Assembly (NCBI GenBank): GCA_002245135.1
Contig: NGBS01001225.1
Span: 1 to 25,095 of the forward strand
Direction: 5' to 3'
DNA: 25,095 nucleotides
DNA from: Proteromonas lacertae
Lineage: Eukaryota; Sar; Bigyra; Opalinata; Proteromonadidae
Shown: positions 1 to 8,239 of the stretch, in pieces
Numbering within the stretch: the stretch's first letter is position 1
Layout: each line of letters starts with the position of its first letter
Made by a program: the position numbers and the translations under genes
Notes under the pieces: generated by a model
The model's input: only the letters and a program-made list of their open reading frames with translations
Databases searched by the model: none
Told to the model about the DNA's origin: nothing

Positions 1-273
1 TATTCAAACTATCATTGAATAGATTGTTGTAACTCATATAACATTCATCACGTGCGATATCATTAATGCTATCAAGAGATAGATTGCTATTACTATTACT
101 TTCTCTATTATTTAGAGAATAAAGCGTATTATAATTACTATTTATTACTTTTGATGTGTTTTTAATAAGTGTCTAGATGGGATTATCTTCTTGACTTGTT
201 CATTTAGATTAATTATCTTCTTTAATTGTTGTTGAATATTTTGTTGGTTTTCTATAATTCTTTTTTGACCCAT
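1..273 (-). CDS. Partial Gln/Asn-rich coiled-coil-like gene at left edge
   Basis: A short minus-strand frame opens with an ATG at 273. It starts MGQKRIIENQQNIQQQ and reads like a charged, Gln-rich helix. Its start overlaps the last codons of the gene at 252-620, an arrangement typical of compact viral genomes. Coding-like minus-strand sequence rich in Asn and Ser continues to the window edge, so the gene is incomplete here. I do not recognise a family. A stalk or tail-fibre-like role is possible from composition only. Whether the whole stretch is one gene cannot be settled within the window. Confidence 0.35.
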
Positions 274-620
274 AGTCCTCTTCTCTTTGTTATTAAACTT
301 CTAATGAATGATGATGATGAGAATGGAGGTAAATTGTTCTCATCTATTGCGAATTCTTTACTTAAGTCTCTAAACCATAAGCCTTTTTTAAGCCTTTCTT
401 CTACATCGCATTGATACTCTGGATCAATGTACTGTAGTATATATCTAATTTCGTTGTATGTGAGTTCAGACTTCATACCAGAGATGTAATTATAAAGTTT
501 AGTTCTAGTGGGAGATCTAATTTTACCATCATTTCTGAAACATCGCATTATTATATGCTTATCTAAGTTATTCAAACATAGATTAACCTTTTTAGATTGC
601 TTAGAATTTTCTACGCTCAT
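252..620 (-). CDS. Hypothetical protein, 122 aa
   Basis: This is a small soluble protein with no transmembrane segment. I chose the start at 620 (MSVENSKQSKK) because the 12 residues upstream are hydrophobic and come from an AT-rich leader that looks untranslated. The composition is mixed, with a basic N-terminal part, a central segment of aromatic and acidic residues (YNEIRYILQYIDPEYQ) and a basic end (SLITKRRGLWVKK). It is divergent from the penton-like gene at 727, and the roughly 105 bp between them probably holds both promoters. No family was recognised; it could be a small DNA-binding or regulatory protein, but that is a guess. Confidence 0.6.
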   Translation of the reverse strand: MSVENSKQSKKVNLCLNNLDKHIIMRCFRNDGKIRSPTRTKLYNYISGMKSELTYNEIRYILQYIDPEYQCDVEERLKKGLWFRDLSKEFAIDENNLPPFSSSSFIRSLITKRRGLWVKKEL

Positions 621-726
621 TGTATAAACAGAAATTAAAAATATTAAATTGTGCAAAAATGCTTATAATATTAATAATGCTTATTATGCTTATTTCTTCA
701 ATTTCGGTTACACATTATAAAAACAA

Positions 727-1714
727 ATGATTCCTTATGAACATCGTACTTATTACCTTAATTCTGATATGGTATCTTCTGCTAATCAGTTTTCTACTAA
801 GTATAAAAAAGTTTTGCATTTACCTGCATTCGATGAAGATTATTCTGACATTTCATTGAAAGACTTGTTATTCCTAATAGTTTTCCTACTATACAAGAGG
901 ATACTAATGACACTTTCAGTATATTCATAGATTTACAAGTTAATCCAAGTTATGGATCTTATAAATTTGATAGAGATGAATTATATAAAGGAGTTAAAAT
1001 ACCAGAAGGTTTTTATACTCAAGATCAAATACTTAAGATTATTAACAATGTATTCAAAGATATTACATTAAAAGATTTTATGCCTTATAATGAAGAAGTA
1101 TTATCAGAGGATGATAAGAATATGCAAATGTTTATAGGTGATGTATTTGAAATAGATGATAAAGATGATTTTCAAACTAATCACTTACAAATAGTTGGTA
1201 AAACAACAGTCTTATATGATCCTGCTAGAAGTAGTGGTAAATATAGTTATCCAATATGTTGGATTAAAACTATTAAAATAGTTACTAAGGATTTAGCATA
1301 TAAATATTTTGGTATATCAAAGAAGGTTATTTTGATTGTTATAATCCAGAAGGTAATATTAAATTTGAACCAGGTATGATTAAAGATAACAAAGAAAGAT
1401 ATATTGAAAGACAATTACCATTAGTTCAATTACCTTTCAGACCTACTTTAATATGGGTTACTTCCATTACTATTAGAATGGATATAGTAAATATAGATCA
1501 AGATAGTCATGTTTTAGATAGTATTCCTATAACAAATCCTGAATCAAGTTTTATCACTTATCAGAATTATGATATTTTTAATACTAGTAAAAAGTTTAAT
1601 AATACTTATAGTAATGGTCAGATCATTTTGCAGATTACACAGCAAAATGGTTATGAGTTGAATTTAGATAATATAGAGTTTTGTATGAGTATTGTTGTTT
1701 TTAAAAGAACTTAA
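727..1714 (+). pseudogene. Penton-like minor capsid protein (Block A copy), broken
   Basis: This first gene of the Block A capsid module lies just upstream of the major capsid gene, where Polinton/adintovirus-type elements usually keep the penton base (single jelly-roll) gene. The total span of about 990 bp matches the 323-residue intact paralogue at 18578-19549. The same relative features recur: an opening segment with TxYYLNSD, a central acidic part, a late segment with a Pro-x-Leu-x-Trp-Val-like signature (RPTLIWVTSITIRMDIVN) and a closing segment around QQNGYELNLDN, versus QQDGYAIDLNN in Block B. The gene is broken in about two places and is reported as a fossil. The penton role is inferred from position and paralogy; the jelly-roll fold was not tested. 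Confidence 0.7.
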
Positions 1715-1750
1715 TTAATTTCTTTTTAATCTATTATTTCTTTGCTTAAT

Positions 1751-3178
1751 ATGTCTTTATCTATTCCTAAAGAACAAAAACATGGTGTAGAGACACCTGT
1801 TATGCTTCCTTTTTATCAGTATGTAAAATTAAGTCCAGTTGGCTCAGCAAGTGATTGGACTATAAATGGAGATACATATACTCAAGAAATAAAGTTTGAA
1901 TTAAGCGGAGATAACATAATTAACTTGTCTAAGTCTTACATTCAGTATGATCTTGTTGTTAGAACTACACAAATTAAAAGTACTGTAAAAGGATGGACTG
2001 GTGATAAAACTAGTGATAAAGATAGTTATCCTAATTTTATTAAAGGATTAAAAGAAGGTTTTGGTATTGCTTCATTCAGAATATGCAATCAGACAGGTAC
2101 AGATTTAGTTAGAGTTGATGATAGTTATGAACCATATCGTATATTTATGGATGAAATTGTTCGTAAAAGACCAGATCAATATTATCAAGCAAATTATTAT
2201 GATGGCATACAGTTAAAATGGAATGATAATGTAAAAGATAAAGTTGTTCAAGATGAAGCTGAGTTTCAAATACCATGGAATAATAATAATAAAATATCAA
2301 ATTCTGACGGTGATCATTATACATATGATAATGAGCCAGAATTTAGATTACATGTTAAAATACCTTTAGGAAGATTTTATAATACATTTGCAGCAATGAA
2401 AAGTGATGTATTCTTTGCAGAACGTATGTATATATGTATTAAATTCCAAACTATTGATAAATTTGGTCCATTTAAATCTTATGCTCTTAAAGGTGCTTAT
2501 AAAACAGCTGACAATACTTTAGATAATGCATGTACTTTTAGAACACCAGAAGTTGTTGAGAATAACATAAAAATAGAAAATATGAGATTTTATGCATATT
2601 ATAATAAAGATAGTCAATGCAATAACAATACTAAAAACTATTGTTTATCTAAACCAATACAATTCAATGATTTTAGATGTCATCAAGTTTCTTATAGTTC
2701 TCCTAATGGAATATTCAATTATAGTTTTACATTGAATAGTTCTAATGGACCATTTTTAAGATTTATTATTTATAGACCATGGGATGAAGACGATAGTAAA
2801 TGGTTACGTATACCAGAAAATGCACAATTTAGATGGATGATAAACGACTTTGTTCATCAACCAGATTATGCTTTAATGCAATATTATGATAGTTATATGA
2901 TGGTACAAGATTATTTTAAAGATTCTTGGTATGATGTTTTCAGACAAGATAAAAGTTTCAATGAGAAATTTTTCGAAATTTTAAACTTTGGTTCAAGAGA
3001 TTTAGATAATATTAAGAATCAAGCAGGTAGACCTTTAGCTGCTGATTTAAAAATTACTTTTGAAATTAGTTGTCCTGGAGATCCAGCATTTACAGCACAT
3101 AGAATATGTCATAAATTTTATATTATTACAGGTAGATTATGTACTATTAATGGAAGTGGTATTGTTAGTGTTGTTTAA
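1751..3178 (+). CDS. Major capsid protein, double-jelly-roll type (Block A), 475 aa
   Basis: This is the likely hexon-like major capsid protein that would form trimeric capsomers. The start at 1751 (MSLSIPKEQKHG) matches the start of the Block B paralogue (MSITAVPNSQKHE). Conserved blocks shared with the paralogue include SGDNxxNLSKSY (residues 52-63), YNTFAAMKSDVFFAE mid-protein, CNNNTKNY, a FNYSFTLNSSxG block, RWMINDFVHQPDY, and the C-terminal AGRxLAxDLKIT and HKFYIITG (from about residue 454). The length of 475 residues is close to Block B's 472. It sits between the penton-like and ATPase genes, the standard morphogenesis order. The assignment rests on module context and length, since no structural search was possible. 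The reading frame is intact. Confidence 0.8.
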   Translation: MSLSIPKEQKHGVETPVMLPFYQYVKLSPVGSASDWTINGDTYTQEIKFELSGDNIINLSKSYIQYDLVVRTTQIKSTVKGWTGDKTSDKDSYPNFIKGLKEGFGIASFRICNQTGTDLVRVDDSYEPYRIFMDEIVRKRPDQYYQANYYDGIQLKWNDNVKDKVVQDEAEFQIPWNNNNKISNSDGDHYTYDNEPEFRLHVKIPLGRFYNTFAAMKSDVFFAERMYICIKFQTIDKFGPFKSYALKGAYKTADNTLDNACTFRTPEVVENNIKIENMRFYAYYNKDSQCNNNTKNYCLSKPIQFNDFRCHQVSYSSPNGIFNYSFTLNSSNGPFLRFIIYRPWDEDDSKWLRIPENAQFRWMINDFVHQPDYALMQYYDSYMMVQDYFKDSWYDVFRQDKSFNEKFFEILNFGSRDLDNIKNQAGRPLAADLKITFEISCPGDPAFTAHRICHKFYIITGRLCTINGSGIVSVV

Positions 3179-3266
3179 ATAACTATTCTCTTTATTCTTC
3201 TTATATTACTTATATCGACTATTTCTATTATTCTTTTTGTTTTTTAATATTTCTTATATTAAATAA

Positions 3267-4073
3267 ATGCAACTTGAAAAAATAAACGATATTACAATAA
3301 ACCCTGTAGAGTCTGTTGAAAAAATAAAAAAGAAAAAGGGTAAAAAATCTGTTGTTGGTTATGATTACTTTTCAGTACCTTTCTGCAATATTTTTGTATT
3401 AGCTAAGAAAAATTCTGGTAAAACAACTTTAATTTTTAATATGATTCAACACCTGTTATTATCCAAAAGTGATCAAGTTGTTTATTTCTTTGTTGGTACA
3501 ATAACAAAAGATATAATTTATGAAAAAATAACAGATATGTTGAAATATAATGAAATAGAGTATCACTGTTATGATAGTATAGTAGATGATGAAAGAATAA
3601 ACGTTTTAGATGCTGTATTAGAAAATATAAAAGAAGTAGATAAAAAGAATTTTGACTATCCTGAAAATATATTTATTTTTGATGATATATCTTATGACTT
3701 ATGCAATAGATCTATTTCAAAGTTATTAAAGTCTAATAGACATTATAAAAGTAAAGTAATTATTTCAAGTCAATATATAACTGATATAACACCTAGTTCT
3801 AGGTTACAACTTGACTATTGCTTAGTTTTTAAGAATCTTTCCCAAGCTAATTTAAAGAACTTATATCATAGTTTAAATATATGGATAGATTTTAATAAGT
3901 TCAAAGATCTTTATAAAACAGCTACTACTTATAACAATCATTCTTTCTTATACATAGACAACGTAACGCATGAATTTAGAATAAATTTCGATTTAAAATT
4001 TAATAATATTAATAGTGATATTAGTGATAGTGATATTGATACTGATATTTCTAATAATTCTGATAGTGAATAA
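3267..4073 (+). CDS. A32-type genome-packaging ATPase (FtsK/HerA superfamily), 268 aa
   Basis: This ATPase should drive DNA into preformed capsids. A Walker A P-loop AKKNSGKTT lies at residues 46-54, a Walker B strand IFIFDD at 134-139, and the following polar sensor region is SSQYITD (about 166-172) with the glutamine typical of the family. The N-terminal GYDYFSVPFCNIFVLA block is shared with the Block B copy (23 of 32 residues identical around the P-loop, counted by eye). The C-terminus ends in an Asp/Ser-rich tail (about residues 248-268) absent from Block B. It follows the capsid gene by about 90 bp of T-rich spacer. The frame is intact and the identification is strong. Confidence 0.92.
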   Translation: MQLEKINDITINPVESVEKIKKKKGKKSVVGYDYFSVPFCNIFVLAKKNSGKTTLIFNMIQHLLLSKSDQVVYFFVGTITKDIIYEKITDMLKYNEIEYHCYDSIVDDERINVLDAVLENIKEVDKKNFDYPENIFIFDDISYDLCNRSISKLLKSNRHYKSKVIISSQYITDITPSSRLQLDYCLVFKNLSQANLKNLYHSLNIWIDFNKFKDLYKTATTYNNHSFLYIDNVTHEFRINFDLKFNNINSDISDSDIDTDISNNSDSE

Positions 4074-4158
4074 TATATGTAATTATTTAATAATAATGTT
4101 TTTTATTATTTTTATTTTATTTTTATTTATTTTTTCTTATTGCCAATATAACATAAAT

Positions 4159-4845
4159 ATGTTTGGACATGTAGCAAAAAAAATAGCTGTATCTAGTAGT
4201 GGAGATATAGGAGCAGTGAGTAAGGAATTAACTAAGATTGAAAATATGATTGAAGAACAAAATACTAAAATGCCAGATGTTACAGTATTAGCATCTAAAG
4301 AAGATGTTAAAGATGTTGTAAAGAAAGATGATATTATTGGATTAGCAACAACTAAACATGTGATACAAATTCAACGTTATATAGCTCAAGGATTAACTCC
4401 TATTGGATATCCAACATTATGTGGAAGACAAATGGTTTCATTCTCTTTTACTGTTTGGAACTTTGGTAATACTTATTCAAGTTCTCACATAATTCATTTA
4501 GATTTTTATCCTAATTTTATACTTTTTAAGATCAAACAACCTATTATTTTCTATCAAGATGTTAGTAATTATGGTAAATTTGAAATCAAAAGATTAGATG
4601 ATTGGAATATACCAAATGAATCATATAAAAATAGTTTAAATGAATATCTTGATTTAATAGATGTAGGTGGAGGTATGGGTTTAGAAATTATAGTAAATGA
4701 TAGAGGTTCTAATATTTTACGATCTATATATTTACACGAACAAACTGCTCATACTAATATACATTTTAGTATTAATGAATTACTAATTACAAGTGGTCCA
4801 ATAGAAATTCAAAATAAAGATCATGTGAGGCTTTTAGTTATTTAG
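4159..4845 (+). CDS. Fibre-like/attachment protein candidate (Block A), 228 aa
   Basis: This fourth gene of the capsid module has an N-terminal part that reads as a charged helical or stalk-like segment (KELTKIENMIEEQNTK and following repeated KDVV/KDD stretches). The C-terminal two thirds are rich in beta-prone, aromatic residues (FSFTVWNFGNTY, HLDFYPNFILF), consistent with a stalk plus globular head. I chose the start MFGHVAKK at 4159; an earlier in-frame ATG would add a Phe/Ile-rich leader that matches the T-rich non-coding tracts before most genes here. The Block B gene at 15455-16228 has the same position, start style and layout but little obvious sequence identity, as expected for a fast-evolving receptor-binding protein. 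No family was recognised with certainty. Confidence 0.6.
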   Translation: MFGHVAKKIAVSSSGDIGAVSKELTKIENMIEEQNTKMPDVTVLASKEDVKDVVKKDDIIGLATTKHVIQIQRYIAQGLTPIGYPTLCGRQMVSFSFTVWNFGNTYSSSHIIHLDFYPNFILFKIKQPIIFYQDVSNYGKFEIKRLDDWNIPNESYKNSLNEYLDLIDVGGGMGLEIIVNDRGSNILRSIYLHEQTAHTNIHFSINELLITSGPIEIQNKDHVRLLVI

Positions 4846-4922
4846 TCGTTTCAAAATTTAAAAATAAGTTAATTTCAAATATAAAATGAAATAATTTTAA
4901 TTAATATTAATTAATTGTAAAT
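4846..4922. repeat. Convergent-gene spacer with palindrome and short direct repeat
   Basis: A perfect 18-base AT palindrome (TTAATTAATATTAATTAA) lies at about 4897-4914. A 15-base direct repeat AAATTTAAAAATAAG occurs at about 4855 and 4919, the second running into the end of the next gene. The spacer separates the end of the plus-strand capsid module from the end of the minus-strand gene, so a bidirectional transcript end is the likely role (inference). Confidence 0.4.
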
Positions 4923-5543
4923 TTAAAAATAAGCAACTATTTCTGTATTTTGAATTGTGCTTATCGTATTAAATATATGATAACATAACTTATCATAAAG
5001 ATCCCATTCTCTCTCTGTTTTACATACACATATAAAATTACTTCTATTTTCTGAAGATATTTCAAATAATGCTTTCACTGTTTGATTTAAACTTCTTATA
5101 ATAATACCATATGGAGTACTTGCATTTTCACATAATCTAATAATAGGATCTATATGTCTTACACAGAAATTAATCTTTTGACTATTACATAGATTGAATA
5201 TATTACATTCACTTGGATTCTCTAAAAGTACAAGTTTCCACATAAGTAGTATATTTTCTATTTGCTGAGGTGATGCTATGTTTACATGACCAGTAATCTC
5301 ATTACAACCACCTATAGGTAATTCATTTACTGATCTACTTTGACTTAACTTCTTTAATATATCTTCTGCCTCCTGGTTAATTCTTTCTGCTTCAGATAAA
5401 TTTAATGAAGGTACTTCATTTCTTATAGACTCATTAGATTTATTAGATTCTGCATTTGGCGCGTTAGCTACAGAAGGTGTTTTATATACAGCCTGGTTGT
5501 TAGTATCACTTTGCATAGGCTCCCATATACTTTTTGTTGACAT
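4923..5543 (-). CDS. Hypothetical protein, 206 aa
   Basis: I do not recognise the family. I chose the start at 5543 (MSTKSIWEPMQ) because the preceding in-frame residues are a Phe/Ile run from an AT-rich leader. The first 75 or so residues are polar and probably disordered (Asn, Ser and Ala rich), with a short charged helix LSEAERINQEAEDILKKL. The rest looks folded and mainly helical, with several cysteines (CNIFNLCNSQ, FICVCKTE). It ends close to the convergent fibre-like gene and is followed upstream by the acidic gene at 5596-6138 in the same orientation, probably as one unit. There is no counterpart in the visible part of Block B. Confidence 0.6.
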   Translation of the reverse strand: MSTKSIWEPMQSDTNNQAVYKTPSVANAPNAESNKSNESIRNEVPSLNLSEAERINQEAEDILKKLSQSRSVNELPIGGCNEITGHVNIASPQQIENILLMWKLVLLENPSECNIFNLCNSQKINFCVRHIDPIIRLCENASTPYGIIIRSLNQTVKALFEISSENRSNFICVCKTEREWDLYDKLCYHIFNTISTIQNTEIVAYF

Positions 5544-5595
5544 AATAATAATAATAACAAAAAAAAATAGCAAAAAATAAAATTTAATAAAAATA

Positions 5596-6138
5596 TTACT
5601 CAGAATCTGAGAGATTTTCAACTAAGTCACTTTCTCGGTTTTCGGAACCGGCTTTAGAACCGTCCTTTTTGACTAAATGCTTCCTAAATGGAGCTAATGA
5701 GTTTAATAAAGCATTTGTTATATTTTTTCTTTTACCTTTTATTATTATTATATCATCTTTATTTTTATCTTGCATATCATCATCATCGCTAGATGCGTAT
5801 TCATCCTCCTCCTCTTCAGATTCTGTTGGCTCATATGACTCATCATCATCGTCATCGTTAGTTATGAAACCTATTAAGTTACCTTCTGAATCGACATCTG
5901 ATGCATTTTCATCATCTTCAGAATCGTATGAATTCTCGTCTTCTGAACCTCCACAACCTTCAGCTTCTCCATAGAAGTAATCCATCATATCCTCATAATC
6001 CTGTTCAGCATTACGCTTTCTTTTCTTAGCAGTTATATTTTCTAAGTTATGGTCTGGATTATCACTCAAATCATCATCTACTATGTTAAATATGTGCATA
6101 GTAGTTTGGAACTTTTTGTTATTATTGTTAGAACTCAT
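5596..6138 (-). CDS. Highly acidic protein, 180 aa
   Basis: The middle third is dominated by Asp, Glu and Ser (runs such as NDDDDDES and SEEEEDEYASSDDDD). A basic patch AKKRKRN near residue 40 and another, KGKRKN, near residue 138 could act as nuclear localisation or DNA-contact segments. Such acidic proteins are common in nuclear dsDNA viruses as chaperones for basic core proteins; here that is inference from composition. The start codon lies in a short AT-rich leader and the frame is clean. It is one of three consecutive minus-strand accessory genes. The DNA under the acidic run is repetitive (GAT/GAA), so in-frame length variation is likely. Confidence 0.65.
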   Translation of the reverse strand: MSSNNNNKKFQTTMHIFNIVDDDLSDNPDHNLENITAKKRKRNAEQDYEDMMDYFYGEAEGCGGSEDENSYDSEDDENASDVDSEGNLIGFITNDDDDDESYEPTESEEEEDEYASSDDDDMQDKNKDDIIIIKGKRKNITNALLNSLAPFRKHLVKKDGSKAGSENRESDLVENLSDSE

Positions 6139-6212
6139 TTTATATTATTACAAAAGAAAAAACAAAGAATAGTTATTATTAAAAGTATAACAGATATTTA
6201 TATTATGGTTAT

Positions 6213-6476
6213 TTATGAAGGTATGTCTTGCATTAATACTTCGTCAGCCATTTGATTTAATATTCTTAATGCTTCTCGATATGTGCCTGGATTCAATGTT
6301 GATAATAATTGTCTAACATCTGGTGGTATTTGTTGAAGAATTTGTTGTAATTCTTGTTCATTTTGTTGCTGTTGTTGCTGTTGTTGAGGTGTTTGTATAT
6401 ATACAGGATTATGACCATCTGCTTGTGGAGCAACACCACTTTGAAATTGATAATCTGGAATAGGACCTTCTGACAT
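6213..6476 (-). CDS. Small Gln-rich protein, 87 aa
   Basis: The N-terminal third is polar and proline-containing, followed by a run of eight glutamines (residues about 31-38). The C-terminal half is a compact, helix-prone segment (LQQILQQIPPDVRQLLSTL, then EALRILNQMADEV). It is divergent from the core gene at 6580, with about 100 bp between the starts. I do not recognise a family; a small regulatory or scaffolding protein is possible. The short length and low-complexity stretch lower confidence, but the clean start and the amphipathic C-terminus support a real gene. Confidence 0.55.
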   Translation of the reverse strand: MSEGPIPDYQFQSGVAPQADGHNPVYIQTPQQQQQQQQNEQELQQILQQIPPDVRQLLSTLNPGTYREALRILNQMADEVLMQDIPS

Positions 6477-6579
6477 TTTATTCTTTTATTGATTGATTGA
6501 ATATATAATGCTTATAGATATAATAAACATAATAGAAGTTATTTCTTATTATCATATTTTTAAAATAGTTTTATTTATT

Positions 6580-7008
6580 ATGGTAAAAAGAAGAAGCAGT
6601 AAAAGAAAATGTTGCAGAAGATATGTTATAGGAAAAGGTAAGTTTTGGGATGGTGTGAAAGGCTTTTTAAAGAAAACTAAGATATTGTCTACAGCTGCTA
6701 GTTTAATACCTGGTGTAGGACCAGCACTAGGTAATGTAGTAAGTAATGTAGGTTATGGACGTAAGAGAAGAAGAAGAAGTAGAAGAGGTGGTGCTACTAA
6801 TTGGTCAGAAATAATTAAAAAATATGGCAATAAATCAGGAAATAAGTTATTAGTGAGAAAAACTGTAGGTGGACCTTCTTCTTGTCTTAGAAAAGAAGGA
6901 ATTTCAACAGGTGGTAGAAGAAGAAGAAGAAGAAGATATAGAAGAAGAAGTAATAGTACTAAAAACTTAGATAATCGTTATATAGATAATAAAGATAGAG
7001 TTCTCTAA
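6580..7008 (+). CDS. Arg-rich core protein, adenovirus pX/mu-like, 142 aa
   Basis: This is a candidate DNA-condensing core protein. I start it at 6580 (MVKRRSSKRK); the longer upstream reading is an Ile/Tyr-rich leader. A basic N-terminus (1-14) precedes an amphipathic segment with KILSTAASLIPGVGPALGN (34-52) and GYG (58-60), then a basic stretch KRRRRSRRGG (62-71). A second arginine cluster follows, seven arginines then YRRR at 113-123. The SLIPxxGPA pattern next to poly-Arg recalls the adenovirus pX/mu core peptide (family resemblance, not proven). The N-terminal half is matched closely by residues 1-45 of the Block B core protein at 22960. A motif ATTTCTTA lies 39 bases before the start. 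Confidence 0.75.
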   Translation: MVKRRSSKRKCCRRYVIGKGKFWDGVKGFLKKTKILSTAASLIPGVGPALGNVVSNVGYGRKRRRRSRRGGATNWSEIIKKYGNKSGNKLLVRKTVGGPSSCLRKEGISTGGRRRRRRRYRRRSNSTKNLDNRYIDNKDRVL

Positions 7009-7067
7009 AATAATTATTCTACTTATTTCTTACTTTTTTCATCTTTTTTTAAAATAACATAATCAAA

Positions 7068-7388
7068 ATGGTTTTAGGCGGTAGAAGACATCGTAGAAGA
7101 CATGCTAGAAGAGGTAGACGTAGAAGAGGTGGTTCTTTAAAGTCAATATGGGGTAAGATCAAAAGTGGTGCAAGCAAGGCCTTCAATTGGGCAAAAGACC
7201 ACAAAATAGCCTCTAAAGTGGCTAGAGAGTTAGGCTACAATGATGTAGGCAATGGCTTAGCTATGATGGGCTTAGGAAGAAGAAGAAGACATAGAAGAAG
7301 AGGAGGTGCCAGATTGCCTTTTAATGGAGGTGCTAACCAACAAGCATTATTAAGTGCATATTTGAAAACTAAAGTGCCTGGAGCATAA
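7068..7388 (+). CDS. Arg-rich core protein with pVI-like amphipathic helix, 106 aa
   Basis: Residues 1-22 are almost entirely Arg, His and Gly. Residues 23-66 form an amphipathic stretch (SLKSIWGKIKSGASKAFNW) that resembles the membrane-active N-terminus of adenovirus protein VI (its SLWSGIK...KAWN pattern, from memory of the family). A second basic cluster RRRRHRRRGG follows at 71-80, then RLPFNGG (82-88) and a short hydrophobic tail. The NGG end may be a processing site for the encoded protease. It immediately follows the pX-like gene. Its helix, basic cluster and RLPxNGG tail all reappear in order in the C-terminal half of the Block B core protein, so it is clearly a conserved structural gene. 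Confidence 0.75.
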   Translation: MVLGGRRHRRRHARRGRRRRGGSLKSIWGKIKSGASKAFNWAKDHKIASKVARELGYNDVGNGLAMMGLGRRRRHRRRGGARLPFNGGANQQALLSAYLKTKVPGA

Positions 7389-7499
7389 AAATAATATTGC
7401 TAATAATGTTTATTATTATTATATTACTATTATTATTATTTGTTTGATTATTATTATTATTATTATTTTTCATAAATAAAATAAAATAAAATATATATT
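7389..7499. repeat. ATT/AT-rich spacer between core genes and AT-hook gene
   Basis: This short spacer is built almost wholly from TTA/ATT triplets followed by AAATA repeats leading into the next start codon. It is a simple-sequence tract prone to length change and a likely promoter region for the gene at 7500. No defined motif was recognised. Confidence 0.5.
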
Positions 7500-8171
7500 A
7501 TGAGTGATAGCGAACAAGACTCTCAATCACAAGGATCTTATTCTTCAGAATCAGAGGAAGAGGATGATAGAATGAGTTATTCATCTGAAAGTACTGAGTC
7601 AGGAGATGATGATCTCGATAAAATTAAAAATGATTCTGACAATGCTCTCTTATATGAGACAATTAAGACTTATTTAAAAACAGAACATCCAGATGAATAT
7701 GTTCAATATAAAGATAAAATAAAAAATATTGTTGGAAATGGTAATAATAATAGTAATAGCAAATCTAAAAAGTCTAAAAAATATAGTGAAAAACCTAAAA
7801 GAAAAGGTGTTAAGGATATAGAAATTAGAAAATCTAAACATAGTCATTCTGGAGGTAAGAGTAATAAATTAGATGAACCTCCTAGTAAAAGAGGTCGTGG
7901 AAGACCAAAAAAAGGTGAAGATAGTGTTCCTTTATCTAGAATGACAAAGAAAGAATTACAAGCATATTGTAATGAAGTACAAGAAAAATTATCTAAATAT
8001 GAAAAGAAATATATGAAATCTAAAATTAATAATAATAAAAAAGATAAAAATGATAAAGAAGAAAAAATGAAAGAAGAAAAAAAGGAAGAAGAAGAAAGTG
8101 ATGTTATTATTCCTAATGATATTAATGGAAGAGAAATTGTAACTACTCCTATTGATCCTTATTATATCTAA
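7500..8171 (+). CDS. Acidic protein with AT-hook and basic coiled-coil C-terminus, 223 aa
   Basis: Residues 1-40 are Ser/Glu/Asp-rich. A short folded-looking segment follows (about 49-80), then a basic, Lys/Ser-rich linker. A canonical AT-hook core, RGRGRPKKG, lies at about 131-139, implying binding to the minor groove of AT-rich DNA. From about 148 to 205 the protein is strongly charged and helical (KKELQAYCNEVQEKLSKYEKK, then Lys/Glu repeats), likely a coiled coil. It ends with a neutral tail. The context among core genes suggests a DNA-packaging or nucleoprotein role; it may be a functional counterpart of the smaller acidic/basic protein at 23777-24232 in Block B. The AT-hook is seen directly; the role is inferred. 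Confidence 0.65.
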   Translation: MSDSEQDSQSQGSYSSESEEEDDRMSYSSESTESGDDDLDKIKNDSDNALLYETIKTYLKTEHPDEYVQYKDKIKNIVGNGNNNSNSKSKKSKKYSEKPKRKGVKDIEIRKSKHSHSGGKSNKLDEPPSKRGRGRPKKGEDSVPLSRMTKKELQAYCNEVQEKLSKYEKKYMKSKINNNKKDKNDKEEKMKEEKKEEEESDVIIPNDINGREIVTTPIDPYYI

Positions 8172-8239
8172 AATCTTTATTTTGACTATTATTTTTATTT
8201 CTCTTTTGCTTTTGTATTTTGTATTAAATAAATAAAAAT

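Noticed and set aside
4015-4158. Hydrophobic N-terminal extension of the Block A fibre-like gene as a membrane anchor
   Set aside because: It overlaps the ATPase tail and then a T-rich leader like those before other genes; the MFG start is more economical. A short anchor from the ATG at about 4096 is not fully excluded because Block B has a similar leader.
5669-5974. Ser-rich plus-strand reading frame opposite the acidic gene
   Set aside because: It is the complement of Asp/Glu codons in 5596-6138 and has no independent support.
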